Assembly (NCBI RefSeq): GCF_023375815.1
Contig: NZ_CP067412.1
Span: forward strand, 2,232,001 to 2,296,000
Reading direction: 5' to 3'
Length of the DNA: 64,000 nt
Origin: Pseudomonas sp. HS6
Lineage (GTDB): Bacteria > Pseudomonadota > Gammaproteobacteria > Pseudomonadales > Pseudomonadaceae
The notes beneath the pieces are model-generated. The model was not told the origin of the DNA. It did no database searches and saw nothing but the letters and a program-made list of their open reading frames with translations. The position numbers and the translations under genes were made by a program. Positions 15,550 to 23,390 of the stretch are shown here, in pieces (positions within the stretch are counted from its first letter, which is position 1; each line of letters begins with the position of its first letter).

Positions 15550-16929
15550 ATGAGTTACATGGCTTGGGGTGATGATTTATTCGAGCGTAAAGTGAGGGCC
15601 GATTTTCTATCCAATTATTTGGATGAAGATATCTGTCGTGTATTAAATCTCGACTCTCCCTGGGGGGCTGGAAAAACATACTTCCTAAAAAATTGGAGGC
15701 TTCAGCTTTTAAGTGAAAACTTGCGCCCCGTGGTTTACTTCAATGCTTGGGAAAATGATTTTTTGGGTGACCCTCTTTTATCACTCGTTTCTGTTATTCG
15801 CGATCAGCTTTCTGCTCAGGGCGGAAAGCCAAGTCAGATTAAGGGAAAGGTAAAAGAATTTACGAAGAGGGCGGGGGAGTTAGCTGTTGCAATAGCTCCT
15901 TCAGTTATTAAGGCTGCGGCAAAAAAACATCTTGGTGAAGATTTTCTCGAGGTTTTAGATGGCGAGGTTACCGCTGAGGCAGCAGAAAAATTCGTGGAAA
16001 AAATTCTAAATAAAAACCAAGAGGCATTAACTGCGGTTGACCACTTTCGGTCTTCGCTTGGTGAGCTATTTAAAGCTGCGAGCAGTAACAGTGAAGGTAA
16101 GCCAGTCTATATTTTTATCGATGAGCTAGATCGTTGCCGTCCTACGTACGCAATCGAATTGCTCGAGCGTGTTAAGCATTTTTTTGCAATCGAGGGATGC
16201 CGGTTCGTCATCGCAACTGATACTGACCAGTTGGCACATTCCATTTGTGCTGTCTATGGCGCAGGATTCTCTTCAAAACGCTATCTTAAAAGATTTTTTG
16301 ATTCGACGTTCAAGCTAGATAACACGCTTATTGATAATTGGATTGCGACCAACATAAAGAGTGAGATTTGTCCTCCATTTAATAATTACAAGGTTTTTGA
16401 AATGGCTGGTGGGAGACCTCAATTCGGATTTGGCGATTTCGTCGAACCAGCCCCGACATCAGTTTTTAGTAAAAAACTAAATTCACACCAGATTGTTTTT
16501 AAAGCGCTAGTAATGGCGTTCAATTTTCAGATACGAGATTTGGAGGCTATCCTCAAGAGGCTCCATACTTTTAATGGGTACTTTAAGGAGGGTGGTTGGG
16601 ATTTTTTCTTTTGTACGTACTTGTTGTTTTTGGTTCATTCGGATGTCGTTGTCAAGGCGTGGGGCTCGCATTACGAAGATTTAGACTTTTGGAAGGATCT
16701 CAATACTAAATACCCAGCGACTAGTACTTTGTATACTGGAGTGGGTAATGTATCGGTTCATCAGCTGGCTAGGATCTACTTCAGAATGTTAAGCTCAGCT
16801 GGTAGAGAACTAATGGATTTAGCGAATGGGAATGGTATGGAGTCTCCGGTTGCGCTTGACGTGATGCGGAAGACTGATATGTATATCAAGTCATTTGAAG
16901 TTGCTAAGCTTTCCGCCGAATTAACCTAG
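15550..16929 (+). CDS. KAP-family P-loop NTPase
   Basis: A 459-residue STAND-like ATPase of the KAP group. Walker A is LDSPWGAGKTYFLKNW (residues 35-50), followed by the KAP motif VVYFNAWEND; Walker B is VYIFIDELDRCRPTYA (about 188-203), then FVIATDTDQLAHSICAVYGA. KAP proteins include the phage-exclusion protein PifA and are often membrane-associated and linked to defence. Here the C-terminal half lacks clear membrane helices apart from FFFCTYLLFLVH. GC is far lower than in the surrounding genes, suggesting recent acquisition as prophage cargo. It has its own leader and no partner gene. Function against other phages is inference. Confidence 0.82.
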   Translation: MSYMAWGDDLFERKVRADFLSNYLDEDICRVLNLDSPWGAGKTYFLKNWRLQLLSENLRPVVYFNAWENDFLGDPLLSLVSVIRDQLSAQGGKPSQIKGKVKEFTKRAGELAVAIAPSVIKAAAKKHLGEDFLEVLDGEVTAEAAEKFVEKILNKNQEALTAVDHFRSSLGELFKAASSNSEGKPVYIFIDELDRCRPTYAIELLERVKHFFAIEGCRFVIATDTDQLAHSICAVYGAGFSSKRYLKRFFDSTFKLDNTLIDNWIATNIKSEICPPFNNYKVFEMAGGRPQFGFGDFVEPAPTSVFSKKLNSHQIVFKALVMAFNFQIRDLEAILKRLHTFNGYFKEGGWDFFFCTYLLFLVHSDVVVKAWGSHYEDLDFWKDLNTKYPATSTLYTGVGNVSVHQLARIYFRMLSSAGRELMDLANGNGMESPVALDVMRKTDMYIKSFEVAKLSAELT

Positions 16930-17313
16930 ATAGTTTATGCATTTTCAATTAACTGATCATGTTGAAGTGTCGTTTCTGTTTTGGAGGAAAACAACTGCGC
17001 AATTGCAATTATGCTAATTATCAATTTTTCCTATCGATGCTTTCAACACTGTTTATGTTAAGCAGGCCTGATCGTTCGGAGCCTACTCGGTTCGAAAAGG
17101 AACTCCAACTGCTAGCTGTTTTATCTTTACCTAGCCTACGCGCTGATACGCTTCTGACATCGCTGACATTTTGAGCTGATGCTGTGGCCTTGGCCATGAT
17201 CTGCCCTAGGCGAAGGGCGACTATGGGTCGTCAGCGGACGTAGTCGAACGTCTGCTATTGGCCGGAATCAGTCGTTCCTGAACGTCTGCTTTTGGCCGAA
17301 AGCGGACGGCTTA
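16930..17313 (+). other. Intergenic gap with no convincing gene
   Basis: An AT-rich stretch after the NTPase is followed by GC-rich sequence with two diverged copies of an ACGTCTGCT-TTGGCCGAA motif (about 17250-17310). Related TTGGCCGA/TCGGCCA sequences occur at 15148-15200. They look like short dispersed repeats. An open frame at 16959-17174 has no RBS or coding character. Confidence 0.5.
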
Positions 17314-18591
17314 CTAGCGACAGTTGATCGTCCACAATTCATCCAAGCGAGTCGTGTAGCTCTGGCTCATCATCTCACGCCGCATGGCCCACTCTGGGTT
17401 GCTAGGAACGCTCGCCGCTCGAAGTGTCCCCCTTCCCCACCGTTCGTTGATCTGATCCAGTACGGCCATGACCTTGGTAGCTTCGGTTGGTTGAGAAGCT
17501 GCAAACAGGTCATCTGTGTATTCGCCTGGCTGACATAGGCTCATCAGCAATACCTCCGCTTTGCTGTACTTGAAACCAGTGCGATACACCCGATCCAGCG
17601 CGTCAACTGCGGCCTTGGTCAGCAGCCGGACATCATCTGTCGGGTAAGGCATATCGATCACCACACCATTGGCGTACTTCGCCTCCTCAGGATTGAACAT
17701 CCCGGTACGGATGCTCACGCGCACTTTCTTGCATAGCGATTTTTGCGCCCTGAGCTTTTCCGACGCGCGCATCATGTACGTGGCCACCGCTTCCTTGATC
17801 GGTGCAAGTTCCGTTAACCGGGTGCCGAACATTCGGCTGCAGCAGATCTCCTGCTTCGGCGGATCGGGTTCATCTAGTTCCAGACAGGAAGTGCCCGCCA
17901 GTTCGCGAGCCGTCTTTTCGATCACCACACTGAAGTTTTTGCGCAGTGTCCAAGGGTCAGCTTTGGCCAAATCCATCGCACTTCTGATTCCCATGTTATC
18001 CAGGTGCGCTTTCATTCGACGCCCTACACCCCACACCTCTGAAACATCAGTGTTGCGCAGCACCCAGTCACGCTTCGTTGGGTCACAAATATTGACAACT
18101 CCACCTGTCTGCGCCTGCAAGCGCTTGGCCGTATGGTTGGCCAGCTTGGCCAAGGTCTTGGTCGGAGCAATACCAACGCCCACAGGAATTCCAGCGCATC
18201 TTAGTACCTCAGCCCGAATCTGCCGACCGAGGCCGTCCAAATCGGTGATGCCGGTGAGATCGACGAAGGCTTCGTCGATGCTATAGACCTCGACTGCGGG
18301 CACCATGGACTCGATCAGCGTCATTACTCGCTCACTCATGTCACCGTATAGCGCGTAGTTCGATGAGAACGGAACGATGCCGTGCTGCTTTAGTTTGTGT
18401 TTGATCTGGAAGTACGGCTCGCCCATTTTCACGTATGGCTTGGCGTCGTAGCTGCGGGCGATGACGCAACCGTCGTTATTCGATAAGACAACGATGGGAA
18501 CCTTTGCCAGGTCAGGACGAAACACTCGCTCGCAGCTGGCGTAAAAGCTGTTGCAATCGATCAGGCCGAAAACCGGCACCTGCCTAGACAT
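17314..18591 (-). CDS. umuC: Error-prone DNA polymerase V subunit UmuC/RulB
   Basis: A 425-residue Y-family translesion polymerase. The catalytic motifs are FGLIDCNSFYASCERVF at the N-terminus and YSIDEAFVDLTGI (about residues 103-115); the helix-hairpin region is DVSEVWGVGRRM. The C-terminal UmuC-specific domain is present. It works with processed UmuD to copy past DNA damage. Its ATG (18591) lies inside the last codons of umuD, so the two are translationally coupled. The LexA box upstream of umuD controls both. It is cargo in the dusA element, transferring mutagenic repair to the host. Confidence 0.95.
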   Translation of the reverse strand: MSRQVPVFGLIDCNSFYASCERVFRPDLAKVPIVVLSNNDGCVIARSYDAKPYVKMGEPYFQIKHKLKQHGIVPFSSNYALYGDMSERVMTLIESMVPAVEVYSIDEAFVDLTGITDLDGLGRQIRAEVLRCAGIPVGVGIAPTKTLAKLANHTAKRLQAQTGGVVNICDPTKRDWVLRNTDVSEVWGVGRRMKAHLDNMGIRSAMDLAKADPWTLRKNFSVVIEKTARELAGTSCLELDEPDPPKQEICCSRMFGTRLTELAPIKEAVATYMMRASEKLRAQKSLCKKVRVSIRTGMFNPEEAKYANGVVIDMPYPTDDVRLLTKAAVDALDRVYRTGFKYSKAEVLLMSLCQPGEYTDDLFAASQPTEATKVMAVLDQINERWGRGTLRAASVPSNPEWAMRREMMSQSYTTRLDELWTINCR

Positions 18592-19009
18592 GACTGCGCA
18601 CGCTACCAATAATCACGCCCCAGATCGCCAGCTCATCGCCTTCCAGCACGTAACGCGGTGGGTACTTGGGATTTTCGGACAGGAGGATCACCTCTTTTCC
18701 ACGGATGCACAGACGCTTGCAAAGCGGATCATTGTTAAGCAACGCAACAACAATATGCCCGTGCGCCGGCTCCAGAGAACGATCCACTACCGCCAAATCG
18801 CCGTCAAAGATCCCTGCCCCTTGCATGCTCTCTCCGGCAATTTTCACCAAGTAAACATGCGGGGCACGAATGTTGAGCACTTCGTCAAGCGAGATGTGGG
18901 CTTCGATGTGATCTGCTGCAGGCGAAGGAAACCCAGCCGGCACCCGAAAAAGACAAAGAGGTAATTTCCGACCGGCCACATCAATAGGGCCTAGGATTGA
19001 AAAGCTCAT
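18584..19009 (-). CDS. umuD: SOS mutagenesis protease-like UmuD/RulA
   Basis: A 141-residue S24 peptidase. Self-cleavage is expected at Ala25-Gly26 (RVPAGFPSPAADH), with catalytic Ser61 in AGESMQG and Lys98 in PLCKRL. RecA-stimulated cleavage gives UmuD', the partner of UmuC. The start at 19009 is 19 bases from a LexA box (19028-19043). Length and motifs match the family fully. Confidence 0.95.
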   Translation of the reverse strand: MSFSILGPIDVAGRKLPLCLFRVPAGFPSPAADHIEAHISLDEVLNIRAPHVYLVKIAGESMQGAGIFDGDLAVVDRSLEPAHGHIVVALLNNDPLCKRLCIRGKEVILLSENPKYPPRYVLEGDELAIWGVIIGSVRSHV

Positions 19010-19027
19010 GACGCACGACTTCCGATA

Positions 19028-19043
19028 CTGTACGAATATACAG
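19028..19043 (-). promoter_or_regulatory. LexA (SOS) box of umuDC
   Basis: CTGTACGAATATACAG fits the CTGT-N8-ACAG consensus exactly. It lies 19 bases upstream of the umuD start codon, so induction by DNA damage is expected. Confidence 0.9.
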
Positions 19044-19133
19044 TTAACGTTCAGAACGGCACGCGGTCAATTTCTGTAGGAAATATCAGATAAACGGGTG
19101 GCGGGTAACTAAAGAAATGATAACCGGCAACCG

Positions 19134-19928
19134 TCAGAACAATCCGCCCAACGCTGCTGGCTCCCAATTCATGATTACTAGCTCACCGCTGACTTCAGCC
19201 TTCCCCTGCCGCTGGTTGGTCGTGGTGTAGCGAATGTCCAATGTTTCGAAGTGGAAGCCCGCGAACACGCGACGGATGTCCGGGTGGTCGTTGATGCTAA
19301 CCATCACTTTGCCTTTGCAGCGACGCATGAAGTCGGCCATCCGTTCGTAGTTTTCGAACGGAAAGTCCACGCCATAGCCGGCGGTTTGCCAGTAAGGCGG
19401 ATCCATGTAGTGGAAGGTGTGGGCACGGTCGTAGCGCTCTGCGCATTCAAGCCAGGGGAGGTTTTCGACGTAGGTGCCGGACAGGCGCTGCCACGCGGCC
19501 GAGAGGTTTTCCTCGATGCGTAGCAGGTTGATGGCCGGTGCGGTGGTCGCCGTGCCGAACGTCTGACCCGAGACCTTGCCGGCAAAGGCATGGTGTTGCA
19601 GGTAGAAGAATCGGGCGGCGCGCTGGATGTCCGTGAGGGTTTCGGGGCGGGTCATTTTCTGCCATTCGAATACCTGCCGCGAACTGAGCGCCCATTTGAA
19701 TTGGCGCACGAACTCTTCGAGATGGTTCTGCACGACGCGGTAAAGCGTGACCAGGTCGCCGTTGATGTCATTGAGGACTTCGACCGGCGATGGCTGGGGC
19801 TTCATGAAGTAGAGCGCGGCACCGCCGGCAAAGACTTCAACGTAGCATTCGTGTGGCGGAAAAAGCGGAATGAGGCGGTCGGCCAGGCGGCGTTTGCCGC
19901 CCATCCAAGGGATGATGGGTGTAGACAT
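19134..19928 (-). CDS. Dam-type DNA adenine methyltransferase
   Basis: A 264-residue N6-adenine methylase of the D12 class. The AdoMet site is PIIPWMGGKRRLADRLIPL (residues 4-22) with VEVFAGGAALYF; the catalytic motif is HYMDPPYWQT (about residue 176). Solitary methylases of this kind in phages protect DNA from restriction or alter host expression. No restriction gene is next to it. ATG 19928 was preferred to the frame from 19937. A LexA box lies 18 bases upstream (19946-19961), so it is probably made on induction. Target sequence is not readable from the sequence. Confidence 0.87.
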   Translation of the reverse strand: MSTPIIPWMGGKRRLADRLIPLFPPHECYVEVFAGGAALYFMKPQPSPVEVLNDINGDLVTLYRVVQNHLEEFVRQFKWALSSRQVFEWQKMTRPETLTDIQRAARFFYLQHHAFAGKVSGQTFGTATTAPAINLLRIEENLSAAWQRLSGTYVENLPWLECAERYDRAHTFHYMDPPYWQTAGYGVDFPFENYERMADFMRRCKGKVMVSINDHPDIRRVFAGFHFETLDIRYTTTNQRQGKAEVSGELVIMNWEPAALGGLF

Positions 19929-19945
19929 AAAAAGCAAGACCTTTA

Positions 19946-19961
19946 CTGTATGGATAAACAG
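19946..19961 (-). promoter_or_regulatory. LexA (SOS) box upstream of the adenine methylase
   Basis: CTGTATGGATAAACAG matches CTGT-N8-ACAG perfectly and is 18 bases from the methylase start. The box sits between that gene and the end of the Rz gene. Confidence 0.8.
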
Positions 19962-20077
19962 GTGCTAGGCTCGCCGCGCTTTGTGCACGGAGCAAGAGCC
20001 TTGGCTGGACTTGCAGGGACCATCTGCAGGGACGGCGGTCGATCCGGATGTTGACGCATCTGGACCGGCCGCTCTTT

Positions 20078-20620
20078 TTACTTCGGTGTTGAAACTTCTT
20101 TGGCGTATGCCTGACAGGCCGCGAGGGCAATCAGCCCCCGGTCGCCGTCATCGGTGACGCCGATAATTCGTTGAGCATGCGCTGGGTCAAGTTCGGCTCT
20201 TGTGGGGCCATGAACCACGCCGCCGGTGGCGGTGGTGGCTGACAGCGATCCGTTGCCGGCGCCGGCGGTGGCGTCGAGTAGGACTGACAGGCGCAGATCA
20301 GCAGTGGCAAGACGGTCGCGTAGGCGAACTTGATCACGTTGGGCATCACTCAAGGCTCGGTAATGGGTTTGTTCACTGGTTGCCAGGCGCTGCTCGAGCG
20401 CGAGGCGTTTATCCTGTTCGGCACGCTGCTGAGCGGCCGAAGCAAGGGTTATCTGATTGAGCGTTTCGGTGTGGAGTCGGGCCTGCTCTGCGAGATGTTT
20501 GCCGTAGCGCCAATCCTGTAATTGCCAGGCGATGGCGGCGGAAGCACCGGCTAAAACGGCCAGCAGCACACCTTTGGCCACCAGTCGATACGGCGTCGGG
20601 ATCAGTTCGCCGAGACGCAT
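20078..20620 (-). CDS. Rz-like inner-membrane spanin
   Basis: A 180-residue lysis protein with an N-terminal membrane anchor (YRLVAKGVLLAVLAGASAAIAW) and a long periplasmic coiled coil rich in Gln, Arg and Glu (QQRAEQDKRLALEQRLATSE). It ends AACQAYAKEVSTPK. Together with the nested Rz1 it bridges inner and outer membranes in the last step of lysis. ATG 20620 lies within the end of the endolysin gene. Confidence 0.85.
   Translation of the reverse strand: MRLGELIPTPYRLVAKGVLLAVLAGASAAIAWQLQDWRYGKHLAEQARLHTETLNQITLASAAQQRAEQDKRLALEQRLATSEQTHYRALSDAQRDQVRLRDRLATADLRLSVLLDATAGAGNGSLSATTATGGVVHGPTRAELDPAHAQRIIGVTDDGDRGLIALAACQAYAKEVSTPK
20131..20349 (-). CDS. Rz1-like outer-membrane spanin lipoprotein, nested in Rz
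   Basis: A 72-residue lipoprotein read in another frame entirely within the Rz gene. The lipobox is LLICAC and the mature part is proline-rich (STPPPAPATD, QPPPPPAAW), as in lambda and P2 Rz1/LysC. It starts at the tandem ATGATG at 20349. Nesting within Rz is the family's normal arrangement. Confidence 0.75.
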   Translation of the reverse strand: MMPNVIKFAYATVLPLLICACQSYSTPPPAPATDRCQPPPPPAAWFMAPQEPNLTQRMLNELSASPMTATGG

Positions 20621-21165
20621 AGCACCGCCCTCGCCCGCCCCCACAACTCCAGCCGATCCTGTAGGCCGTTGAGGCCACCGTTGATCCTGCGGGTGATCGT
20701 GTTGAACTCGTTTTGATCTGCCAGTGCGTTCAGCCCATTCACGGACCAGAACCACGCGGCCGATTCAGCGGCCCACTGCGGCAGCTCCAGTAGCTTAGGG
20801 GTGCGCAGCAATCGCTCGTCGCCGAACAGCGCCAAGCTGCAGCGTAGATAATTGTCGTGACCGGTGACCTGGATCAGACCGCGACCGCGATAGCGCTGGC
20901 CATCACCATCCGCTGCCGGGGTGTTGCCCAGTTTCGCAGCCAGGTTGCCGGTGTCGTATTTGCTCAGGTACTGCTCGCCGCCCAGCTCCCGTACATACTG
21001 CAGCTGACCCGACTCGTGACCGACTTGCGCCAGAAACGCGGCTTGCCGTTTCGGCGTGTTGATCTGCCGGTGGGCCATGGCTGCGTTGAGGGCGGATACA
21101 AAAACGCCCGCTTGGCGGCGGGCGTTGGGCATGATGCTTTGCAGCTGTTGTTCAGTGATGGACAT
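20602..21165 (-). CDS. Phage endolysin, glycoside hydrolase family 19 type
   Basis: A 187-residue lysozyme-like enzyme. The GH19 signature is RQAAFLAQVGHESGQLQYV (residues about 41-59, with catalytic Glu in GHES), then YRGRGLIQVTGHDNY (about 92-106). It cuts peptidoglycan at lysis. No signal peptide is seen, so it needs a holin, found at 42406, an unusual distance away. The gene overlaps the Rz gene start by 19 bases. Confidence 0.9.
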   Translation of the reverse strand: MSITEQQLQSIMPNARRQAGVFVSALNAAMAHRQINTPKRQAAFLAQVGHESGQLQYVRELGGEQYLSKYDTGNLAAKLGNTPAADGDGQRYRGRGLIQVTGHDNYLRCSLALFGDERLLRTPKLLELPQWAAESAAWFWSVNGLNALADQNEFNTITRRINGGLNGLQDRLELWGRARAVLCVSAN

Positions 21166-21214
21166 ACAAACTCCAGACGTAAAAAAACCGCACTCAGGCG
21201 GCGATGGGATGCGG

Positions 21215-22264
21215 CTACTGCTTTTCGACGTTCACCACCTTGAGTGGCGCTTTTGGTCCTTTCTTTTTCTTGCCTTTGGATTTACCGGCTTTGCCGGCAT
21301 TGCATTCGACCGTGGTCGACCAGCCGGATTGGGTGAACACTTGCTCGACCGAATCCGCCAGGTATTCGCCATCAAGCCCGACCTTGAACCCCTGAGCGAT
21401 GATGGAACGCTCGGCGAAGATGTCCGTTCGCCCGGGCATCTCCAGCCGAACATCGGCGGTCGAGCGATTGAACGCCGACAAGCGGGCCTTGGCCGCTGCC
21501 TCAGCAGCGGTCTTGTTCGGATAGATATGGCGGTCGGTATGCACTGCCGGCAGGCCATCCGGAGCGTCATCATTGTCGATGGTGACCACCGCGAGCTTGC
21601 CGTTCTTCTTGTCCTGATGCTTGGTCGTCACCGCCTTGTGTGAGTTGCGATCACCGAGACTGAACTGCCAACGGCTGAGGTCGCGTCGAGTCAGGGTAAC
21701 GGCGCCAAACGCCTTGCCGCTGGCTGTCTGGCCACCCTGACGCGGCATCACCAACAGCTTGCTATCGGCGACCTTCGCTGTGCAGTCGTACTGCTTGGCC
21801 AGACGGGTGATGAAATTAAAATCGGACTCGTTGAGCTGATCGACCCGGGCGACCTTGGTCGACACCGGACAAACCGGCTGCCAGCCATTGCGCGCGGCGA
21901 CGTCAGCCACGATCTTCGACAGCGGCACGTCTTCCCAGCTTCCGCTACGGATAGTCTTGCCACTGCCACGCATGTCGCTGGCCTTGCCCTTGATCACGAT
22001 GGTATCCGGTGGGCCTGATACCTCGACCGTGTCCACGGTGTAACTGCCCATGCGCGCCAAGGTCGTTTCGGCATAACCCAGGTAGATCTCGATTGAACTG
22101 CCACGCCGAGGTAATTGCACTTGCCCGTCACGGTCGTCGATACGCAACTCAAACTCGTCGGACTCCATGCCCGGCTTGTCAGAGGTACGCAGCAACAACA
22201 GCCGATCATTGATCTTGGCCGTGACATCGGCTCTATCGGCGACGATTCGAAACATTGGAGTCAT
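21215..22264 (-). CDS. Phage late control protein D-like tail hub (gpD)
   Basis: A 349-residue baseplate hub/tail completion protein of the P2 gpD type: FRIVADRADVTAKINDRLLL, EFELRIDDRDGQVQLPRRGS, then LNESDFNFITRLAKQYDC (about residue 150). The C-terminus is lysine-rich (AGKAGKSKGKKKKGPKAP). It lies at the end of the tail gene run. A bidirectional terminator (22282-22302) separates it from gpX, so it may have its own promoter. Confidence 0.9.
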   Translation of the reverse strand: MTPMFRIVADRADVTAKINDRLLLLRTSDKPGMESDEFELRIDDRDGQVQLPRRGSSIEIYLGYAETTLARMGSYTVDTVEVSGPPDTIVIKGKASDMRGSGKTIRSGSWEDVPLSKIVADVAARNGWQPVCPVSTKVARVDQLNESDFNFITRLAKQYDCTAKVADSKLLVMPRQGGQTASGKAFGAVTLTRRDLSRWQFSLGDRNSHKAVTTKHQDKKNGKLAVVTIDNDDAPDGLPAVHTDRHIYPNKTAAEAAAKARLSAFNRSTADVRLEMPGRTDIFAERSIIAQGFKVGLDGEYLADSVEQVFTQSGWSTTVECNAGKAGKSKGKKKKGPKAPLKVVNVEKQ

Positions 22265-22281
22265 GGATTTTTTCCATAAAA

Positions 22282-22302
22282 AAACCCGCCAAGGCGGGTT
22301 TT
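22282..22302 (-). terminator. Terminator between gpX and gpD genes
   Basis: AACCCGCC-TT-GGCGGGTT read on the minus strand, followed by TTTTT. It would stop the transcript after gpX (22355) and leaves little space for a promoter before gpD. Confidence 0.8.
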
Positions 22303-22354
22303 GAAGGGGTTATAGCTGCAAGTCCTTTTGTGGCTACAAAATGACTGTAGTTCA

Positions 22355-22561
22355 TCAATTCCAAAGCGAGATGCCTTCTTCGGTCGGCATAGGCAGATCC
22401 GGCAGGACGATAATCACGCCGGACCGGAACGGCTGAGGTTCATCGGCCAGCCCCTGATTGGCATCGAGCACAGCCTCGACGCTACCATTCAGATGGCCGT
22501 AAACGTTGTTGCAAATGACATCGAGCATGTCGCCATCAGACGTCCTGCATGTCGTCGCCAT
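22355..22561 (-). CDS. Phage tail protein X (gpX)
   Basis: A 68-residue LysM-like tail protein: TSDGDMLDVICNNVYGHLNG, SVEAVLDANQGLADEPQPF, then VIIVLPDLP. These match P2 gpX. GGAG lies 8 bases before ATG 22561, which is inside the end of the gpU-like gene. Confidence 0.88.
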   Translation of the reverse strand: MATTCRTSDGDMLDVICNNVYGHLNGSVEAVLDANQGLADEPQPFRSGVIIVLPDLPMPTEEGISLWN

Positions 22562-23381
22562 ATCGCTCAAACTCCAAAGTAAAACCCTGTTTGCGGGCAA
22601 TCCCGCCATGCAAAAACGCGCCCCGTTCATCGTTAATAGTCTTCAAACACCACGTCCCGATCACCTCGCCATAACCCATGGTCAGGGTCAGCGGTTGTAG
22701 CCTGGCCCCGATGGAACGCAGCATGTCGAGCTGCTTCAAGCCGCCTTTGAAGCCCGGGTAGATCGTGCCCTTGAGCGTCAACTTTTCATCGCCCATACCG
22801 ATGGCCTGCTTCGCCGGGCGGCGCGTCAGCCGCTCCTGCGAAGCCCAGCGAAATTCGGTCGATCGGCTCAGCTCATCAAAGGCCGCCGTGTCGAGGTTGA
22901 AGTAGTACGGCTCAATTTTCGGATCGCGCGGCTGAATGATCATCAGGTGCGGGAATGGCTTCACCGCCTCCGGCGCCGGCGTGGCCTCCCCGGCAAAGGA
23001 ACTGGTGGGAACGATGTTGGCCAGCGATGGGCTGACCTTGCCAGCGACGTTGTTGATCGCCGTGGCCGCCTTGCCCGCCTGTTCCTTCAACGTGCCAAGC
23101 CGATCCTGCACTTCAGCCGCCGCCCGGGTGGCACGACCGTACACCGCGACCACTTGACCAACCTTGGCCTGGGCCGCGTCGACGCCGCGCATCACCCGCT
23201 GAAGCTTGGCGCCGATGGCCGGACCAACAAACGGAATGTTCTCCAGCTCGGACGCGGCGCCGGTCAGTTCGCGGATCGCACCGTTGACCGGGGTCAACAT
23301 GCCGTCAGCACTGCGCCGCCCGGTTTCCGCTGCCTCGACCAGGTACTTCAGACTCGATTGCATCTGCTCCATGTAAGCCAT
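22536..23381 (-). CDS. Phage tail protein U (gpU) with extra N-terminal region
   Basis: A 281-residue protein whose C-terminal half is the P2 gpU domain (LMIIQPRDPKIEPYYFNLDT, EFRWASQERLTRRPA, GEVIGTWCLKTINDERGAF). The first ~140 residues are a helical Ala-rich segment not found in standard gpU of about 160 residues. gpU terminates the tail tube. AGGAGG is 6 bases before ATG 23381, only 9 bases from the end of the tape measure gene. Confidence 0.85.
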   Translation of the reverse strand: MAYMEQMQSSLKYLVEAAETGRRSADGMLTPVNGAIRELTGAASELENIPFVGPAIGAKLQRVMRGVDAAQAKVGQVVAVYGRATRAAAEVQDRLGTLKEQAGKAATAINNVAGKVSPSLANIVPTSSFAGEATPAPEAVKPFPHLMIIQPRDPKIEPYYFNLDTAAFDELSRSTEFRWASQERLTRRPAKQAIGMGDEKLTLKGTIYPGFKGGLKQLDMLRSIGARLQPLTLTMGYGEVIGTWCLKTINDERGAFLHGGIARKQGFTLEFERYGDDMQDV

Positions 23382-23390
23382 GAAACCTCC

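Noticed and set aside
16959..17174. 71-codon frame after the KAP NTPase
   Set aside because: No RBS, residue pattern not protein-like, and base composition is that of the AT-rich tail of the island.
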